This document shows, one piece after another, positions 6,652-9,990 of a DNA stretch of 9,990 bases (within the stretch, counting starts at the first letter, position 1; every line of letters begins with the position of its first letter). Source of the DNA: a bacterium (GTDB lineage Bacteria > Latescibacterota > UBA2968 > GCA-2709665); NCBI GenBank assembly GCA_027619145.1, contig JAQCGA010000100.1:1-9990 (forward strand), in the 5' to 3' direction. The notes beneath the pieces were generated by a model. It was not told where the DNA came from, did not search any database, and was given only the letters and a program-made list of their open reading frames with translations. Both the position numbers and the translations under genes were made by a program.

Positions 6652-6656
6652 GGGGT

Positions 6657-6662
6657 ACCTCT
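6657..6662 (-). promoter_or_regulatory. Ribosome-binding site that fixes the TIM-barrel gene start
   Basis: AGAGGT on the minus strand is five bases before the ATG at 6651 and overlaps the last base of the upstream stop codon (6662-6664). It supports the inner start over the one at 6708. Confidence 0.7.
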
Positions 6663-7651
6663 CAGAGGTTGAGATTGACGACGGTTCTCCCGGTTTGCTG
6701 CCCGGCAAGAATGCGGTCGATTTCTGGACTCAAATTTTCGAGCGAACATTCGGATGTGAGGTGGTCCAGGTGTTCGGTTTTCCAGGGGCCAGCGAGTTTT
6801 TGCCAGATGGGAAGACGAACGGACATGGGGCAATTTGCGGAGTCCACACCCAGGAGGCTGATGCCGCGCAGGATGAAGGGGAAAACGGTGGTGGGCAGTT
6901 CGGGACCAGCGACCAGGCCGCAACAGGTGACGGCGCCGCCGTAGTGGGTGGATTTGATGGCTGTGGAGAGGATGTTTCCGCCTACGGTGTCCACTACACC
7001 GGCCCAGCGAGATTTGAGCAGGGGTCGGTTTTCTGCGTCCTGGATCTCGTCTCGGGATATGATATTTGTTGCGCCTAAGCGCTGGAGAAATTCTTTCTGT
7101 GAGGATTTACCGGTTGCCGCAGCGACGGGGTACCCGGCTTTGGCGAGGATGGCCACGGCCAGACTTCCTACACCACCGGTAGCGCCGGTGACAAGAATTT
7201 CGCCCTGGTCTGGTTGTACGCCTGCTTGCTCGAGTTTGTGTACGGAGAGGGCCGCAGTGAATCCGGCGGTTCCGAAGGTCATGCTTTCTTTTAAAGAGAG
7301 GCCGTCTGGAGGGGGTACGATCCAGTCGGATGGTACACGGATGTACTGACCGAATCCGCCAGAGGTGTTCATGCCCAGGTCGTAGCTGGTGACAATGACT
7401 TCGTCGCCAGGCTGATAGGCTTCGGTGGAGGATTCTTCCACAATTCCGGCGGCATCGATGCCTGGAGTGTGCGGGTAGTTTTTCGTGACGCCGCGATTTC
7501 CGGTGGCGGAGAGAGCGTCTTTGTAATTGAGTGAGGAGTATTGAACGCGGATGAGAACATCGCCTTCGGGCAGATTGTCTGTTTTGAGGGGTTCGACATT
7601 TCGTACGAAGGCGTCGTTTTCCTGGCGGACCAACAGGGCTTTATAGGTCAT
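6662..7651 (-). CDS. acuI: YhdH/AcuI-type NADPH oxidoreductase (acryloyl-CoA reductase-like)
   Basis: This 329-residue zinc-independent medium-chain dehydrogenase/reductase is clearly of the YhdH/YhfP/AcuI type. AcuI reduces toxic acryloyl-CoA to propionyl-CoA with NADPH, a step in dimethylsulfoniopropionate and 3-hydroxypropionate use; other members act on quinones or enones. Seen motifs are SSLNYKDALSATG (39-51), GGFGQYIRVP (98-107), the dinucleotide loop TGATGGVGS (155-163), GKSSQ (181-185, fitting an NADPH phosphate site) and the signature run from GLVAGPELPTTV (245) to LLGVDSAN (266-273). Length matches the family. Its start codon overlaps the stop of the aldo/keto reductase gene (ATGA), so the two are translationally coupled. 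Its own ribosome site is weak (GCGGA). The gene symbol reflects subfamily resemblance; acryloyl-CoA as substrate is inferred. Confidence 0.9.
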   Translation of the reverse strand: MTYKALLVRQENDAFVRNVEPLKTDNLPEGDVLIRVQYSSLNYKDALSATGNRGVTKNYPHTPGIDAAGIVEESSTEAYQPGDEVIVTSYDLGMNTSGGFGQYIRVPSDWIVPPPDGLSLKESMTFGTAGFTAALSVHKLEQAGVQPDQGEILVTGATGGVGSLAVAILAKAGYPVAAATGKSSQKEFLQRLGATNIISRDEIQDAENRPLLKSRWAGVVDTVGGNILSTAIKSTHYGGAVTCCGLVAGPELPTTVFPFILRGISLLGVDSANCPMSVRLPIWQKLAGPWKTEHLDHLTSECSLENLSPEIDRILAGQQTGRTVVNLNL

Positions 7652-8433
7652 GATTTTTCATCCGCCATCTGGTCGATGCGGTCCATGTCTTCGGTGGAGA
7701 GTTTCCAGTTGAAGACGTCCAGGTTTTCTTGAAGGTGTTCGCGGGAGCTGGCTTTGGGAATGACGATGATGTTTTTCTGAAGAAGCCACCGAAGGGCTAT
7801 CTGAGCTGGGGTTTTACCGTGGGCTTGGGCAACGGTGGTGAGGGCCGGGTTTCCGAAGATTTCTTGCTTGGCCAGGGGGGAATAGGCGGTGACGATGATG
7901 TTGTGTTCCTGGCAGTAAGTCAAGATGTCTCGCTGTTCGTGGCCGGGGTGATATTTGATCTGGTTGGCGCAGATGGGAACGCCTGAGACTTCGCGGGCTT
8001 TTTTCATTTGGGCTACGGAGAAATTGCTGACTCCGATGCTTCTGGCTTTGCCAGCGTTGTGGATTTCTTTCAGGGCTTTAAAGGTGTCTTCCATGGGCAC
8101 GTCGTCGTTGGGCCAGTGGATGAGGAGAAGATCCACGTAGTCCATGTTCAGTTCCTGGAGAATTTCATCGGCCTGCGAGAGCGCGTCTTCGTATTTGAGG
8201 TGGTCGTGCCAGATTTTAGAGGTGATGAAGAGTTCTTCTCGGTTGGCTCCGGCTTCTCGGAGTGCTTCCCCGATTTCACGCTGATTTTTATACATGTATG
8301 CTGTGTCGAAATGCGTATAATCGAGTGCGAGAGCGCTGGTGACAGCCTGTTTGCACTGGTCTTCTTTCATGGGCCAGGTTCCCAGGCCAACCACAGGCAT
8401 GGAGTGACCGGAGAGCAGTTCGAGAGTTTCCAT
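7648..8433 (-). CDS. Aldo/keto reductase (DkgA/DkgB-like)
   Basis: This 261-residue protein is a complete aldo/keto reductase, a (beta/alpha)8 barrel that reduces aldehydes and ketones with NAD(P)H. The catalytic tetrad is present: D43 and Y48 in FDTAYMYKN, K73 in TSKIW and H106 in LLIHWP. GVSNFS (134-139) and the cofactor-phosphate segment IPKASSREHLQEN (225-237) are also family marks. It has the short length and sequence style of the AKR5-like bacterial group that includes 2,5-diketo-gluconate and methylglyoxal reductases. The ATG has GGAGGT five bases upstream, the strongest site on the minus strand. It is the first gene of the minus-strand block, so the promoter should lie in 8434-8551. 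The substrate is not determinable; a sugar-derived carbonyl fits the neighbours. Confidence 0.92.
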   Translation of the reverse strand: METLELLSGHSMPVVGLGTWPMKEDQCKQAVTSALALDYTHFDTAYMYKNQREIGEALREAGANREELFITSKIWHDHLKYEDALSQADEILQELNMDYVDLLLIHWPNDDVPMEDTFKALKEIHNAGKARSIGVSNFSVAQMKKAREVSGVPICANQIKYHPGHEQRDILTYCQEHNIIVTAYSPLAKQEIFGNPALTTVAQAHGKTPAQIALRWLLQKNIIVIPKASSREHLQENLDVFNWKLSTEDMDRIDQMADEKS

Positions 8434-8551
8434 AAGTAACCTCCAGATAACCTTCAGTGAGATGGCGGACAGTTTGTAAGGTAAATGGGAAATTGGATGG
8501 CGGCAAGTAAAACAGTGGGGCGGTTTGTTCTGTTGAAGGTGCAGGAAGCAG

Positions 8552-8580
8552 TTGACTGGAATGGGTACGGCGTATATCTT
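8552..8580 (+). promoter_or_regulatory. Candidate promoter for the BNR-4 gene
   Basis: TTGACT (8552-8557) and TATCTT (8575-8580) are separated by exactly 17 bases, a sigma-70-like arrangement with 5/6 and 4/6 matches. A second -10-like hexamer, TATACT (8592-8597), lacks a good -35 partner. The small inverted repeat CAGT-TG-ACTG (8549-8558) overlaps the -35 element and could be an operator half-site. The rest of the divergent region, 8434-8551, must hold the promoter of the minus-strand operon; only a poor match (TTGCCG-17-TACCTT on the minus strand) is visible. Sigma preferences of this organism are unknown. Confidence 0.35.
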
Positions 8581-8635
8581 TGCGCGTGTAGTATACTGAA
8601 TATGAGATTCAAAATGAAAACAGGAGGGTGGCCAG

Positions 8636-9925
8636 ATGGTGGAGGGAGAGGTGGACGACTACCGGGGTGTGTGGTATAGCTGTGGGACTGCAAATGTTTT
8701 GCCAGGAAAGAAATATGTGTACAGCGGGCCGATGGCGAGTTATTCGGCGTGGCACCGGCCAATGGCGGTGTATGCGGCGGAGGTGAGGAAGACATTTTTT
8801 GTGTATGGAAATCCGGAGAATGCGCCTGCGATTGGGTATTATGATCACAAGGAGAAGGCGTTTTCGAGGCCGGTGATATTGGGGTCGAACCCGGATATGG
8901 ATGCGCATCGGAATCCGACGATTCAGATTGATGAGGATGGGTATATTTACGTGTTCTACGGGGCGCACGGGCATCCTACAAAGACGCTGCGTTCTGCGAA
9001 GCCGTTTGACATTTCGACGTGGGATACGCGGGCAGATATTTCGGACCCGAAGACGTCTTACCCGGAGCCGTTTCAGCTTTTGCCGGGGGAGATGTTTGTG
9101 TCTTACCGACAGGATCCGGGCTGGCGGTGCCGGTGGTCTTCGGATGGAGCGAAAACCTGGAGCGATCCGCTGGATGTGGTGGCGTTTGAAGGGTGCGCGA
9201 TTTATGCAATGACGATTGGGGACATGGGAACGTACCCGCGCGCGGTGCACCTGGTGTGGTCTCGGCTGGGCGGAGGGACAGAGGAGGAGATTCGGACAAA
9301 GCATTTGTGGGCGCGGCGATATCACCTGTATTACGCACGGTCCGAAGACGGCGGCCGAACGTGGTTGCGTAGCGATGGGACGCCGTATGAGTTGCCCATT
9401 ACAGAAGATTCAGCGGAGAAGTTGTATGATTGCGGCGAGCGTGGGGTGTGGCTGAAGGATATTCAGGTAGATGCGCAGGGAAGTCCGAACGTGCTGTTCC
9501 TGGATGGAGACCCACATACGTACGTGAGCCAGTGGAAGCTGGCCCGGTTTACGGGTGGCGGATGGCAGTTTTCAGATATTGCAGAAAGTGATCATATGTA
9601 CGATGATGGGGCGCTGGTAATTTTGGCAGAAGATGATTTTCGGGTGTACGGTCCGGTAACCGCGTCTCAGCCCGTTGAAGACGGTGGAGAGATTGAGGTG
9701 TACCAATCCAGGGACAAAGGGCGGACGTGGGAACACACGGCGTCTTTGACTTCGGGTTCGGAGTACTCACACAACAATGTGAAGGGAGTATTTAACCCAG
9801 GAGCGGATTCGGGGGAGTTTCGGATGTTCTGGAGTTATGGAGATTCGCTGTGGCCGGCTGCTTCAGAAGAGGTGCGAATGTTCTATTACGGGGAGAATAT
9901 GAAGGGGCCGGAGATGATCCGGTAA
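8636..9925 (+). CDS. BNR-4 repeat beta-propeller, possible polysaccharide lyase-like enzyme
   Basis: The 429-residue protein resembles BNR_4 repeat proteins, seven-bladed propellers that include the ulvan lyase-type families PL24 and PL25. Three Asp boxes (S-x-D-x-G-x-T-W) are visible: SSDGAKTW (168-175), SEDGGRTW (236-243) and SRDKGRTW (358-365). The family block DAHRNPTI (89-96) followed by VFYGAHG (106-112) places two histidines, H91 and H111, 20 residues apart. SYPEPFQLLPGEMFVSYRQ (141-159) fits the next blade. AGGAGG eight bases before the ATG marks the start, and no in-frame upstream start adds a signal peptide, so the protein is predicted cytoplasmic. It is transcribed away from the aldo/keto reductase operon. 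It could be a lyase, a glycosidase or a non-catalytic propeller. The fold assignment is much firmer than the activity. Confidence 0.84.
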   Translation: MVEGEVDDYRGVWYSCGTANVLPGKKYVYSGPMASYSAWHRPMAVYAAEVRKTFFVYGNPENAPAIGYYDHKEKAFSRPVILGSNPDMDAHRNPTIQIDEDGYIYVFYGAHGHPTKTLRSAKPFDISTWDTRADISDPKTSYPEPFQLLPGEMFVSYRQDPGWRCRWSSDGAKTWSDPLDVVAFEGCAIYAMTIGDMGTYPRAVHLVWSRLGGGTEEEIRTKHLWARRYHLYYARSEDGGRTWLRSDGTPYELPITEDSAEKLYDCGERGVWLKDIQVDAQGSPNVLFLDGDPHTYVSQWKLARFTGGGWQFSDIAESDHMYDDGALVILAEDDFRVYGPVTASQPVEDGGEIEVYQSRDKGRTWEHTASLTSGSEYSHNNVKGVFNPGADSGEFRMFWSYGDSLWPAASEEVRMFYYGENMKGPEMIR

Positions 9926-9947
9926 ATTATTCGATTATGATTTTAAT

Positions 9948-9990
9948 GGACGGTGCGGGCTGATATGGCTTTTTCCGTTTTTTTTTTTTT
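9948..9990 (+). terminator. Weak terminator-like hairpin and T-run at window end
   Basis: After the BNR-4 stop there is ACGG (9950-9953) able to pair with CCGT (9975-9978), extended by two G-T pairs, with a loop of about 20 bases, then 13 T to the window end. The stem is short and the loop large, so termination by this hairpin is doubtful, but the position and T-tract fit. The bases between 9926 and 9947 are AT-rich and hold nothing recognisable. Confidence 0.3.

Noticed and set aside
8609..9325. A 238-residue arginine- and histidine-rich open frame on the minus strand inside the BNR-4 gene
   Set aside because: The biased composition is what antisense reading of this gene gives, and the plus-strand gene has Asp boxes and an AGGAGG site.

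Overview
The window carries ten protein-coding genes and no RNA genes, insertion sequences, phage genes or CRISPR arrays that I can see. Nine genes lie on the minus strand (8433 down to 128). One, at the right end, is on the plus strand (8636-9925). A 202-base divergent region (8434-8635) separates the two directions. The gene content suggests a free-living or host-associated environmental heterotroph rather than a well-studied lab organism: a ceramidase-fold hydrolase, a TIM-barrel sugar isomerase, an SMP-30 propeller, a BNR-4 propeller and an AcuI-type reductase. The composition recalls uncultured groups such as Poribacteria or Latescibacterota. That is a low-confidence impression from gene types, not from a marker gene.

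Reading in the direction of transcription, the minus-strand block starts with a tightly packed unit. It is an aldo/keto reductase (8433-7648), an AcuI/YhdH-type quinone oxidoreductase or acryloyl-CoA reductase (7651-6662, 4-base overlap), a sugar phosphate isomerase/epimerase-type TIM barrel (6651-5818), a neutral-ceramidase-fold hydrolase (5802-4495) and a beta-lactamase-fold serine hydrolase (4481-3609). Gaps in this unit are 15 bases or fewer and most genes have a good Shine-Dalgarno sequence, so it is very likely one transcript. A 200-base gap follows (3409-3608). It holds three 8-base repeat units and two tandem copies of a hairpin-forming repeat of about 68 bases. A second group follows: a PurO-like IMP cyclohydrolase family protein (3408-2692), an M50-type membrane metalloprotease (2629-1889), an SMP-30/gluconolactonase-type propeller (1887-1024, one base after the protease) and a PEP mutase/isocitrate lyase superfamily protein (997-128).

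The plus-strand gene (8636-9925) encodes a BNR-4 type beta-propeller with three Asp-box motifs. It may be a cytoplasmic carbohydrate-active enzyme, since it lacks a signal peptide. Together the genes look like small-molecule and sugar catabolism: carbonyl reduction, enoyl reduction, sugar isomerisation, lactone hydrolysis and C-C lyase chemistry, with added hydrolases. No transporter or regulator is present to name the substrate. Two start sites were moved inward from the longest open frame (SMP-30 gene to 1887, TIM-barrel gene to 6651) because ribosome-binding sites and neighbouring stop codons support the inner starts.

I found no clearly new multi-gene system. The most unusual points are the repeat pair with compensating stem changes, the two hydrolases whose family-defining catalytic residue appears to be missing, and the PurO-family protein standing away from any purine genes.
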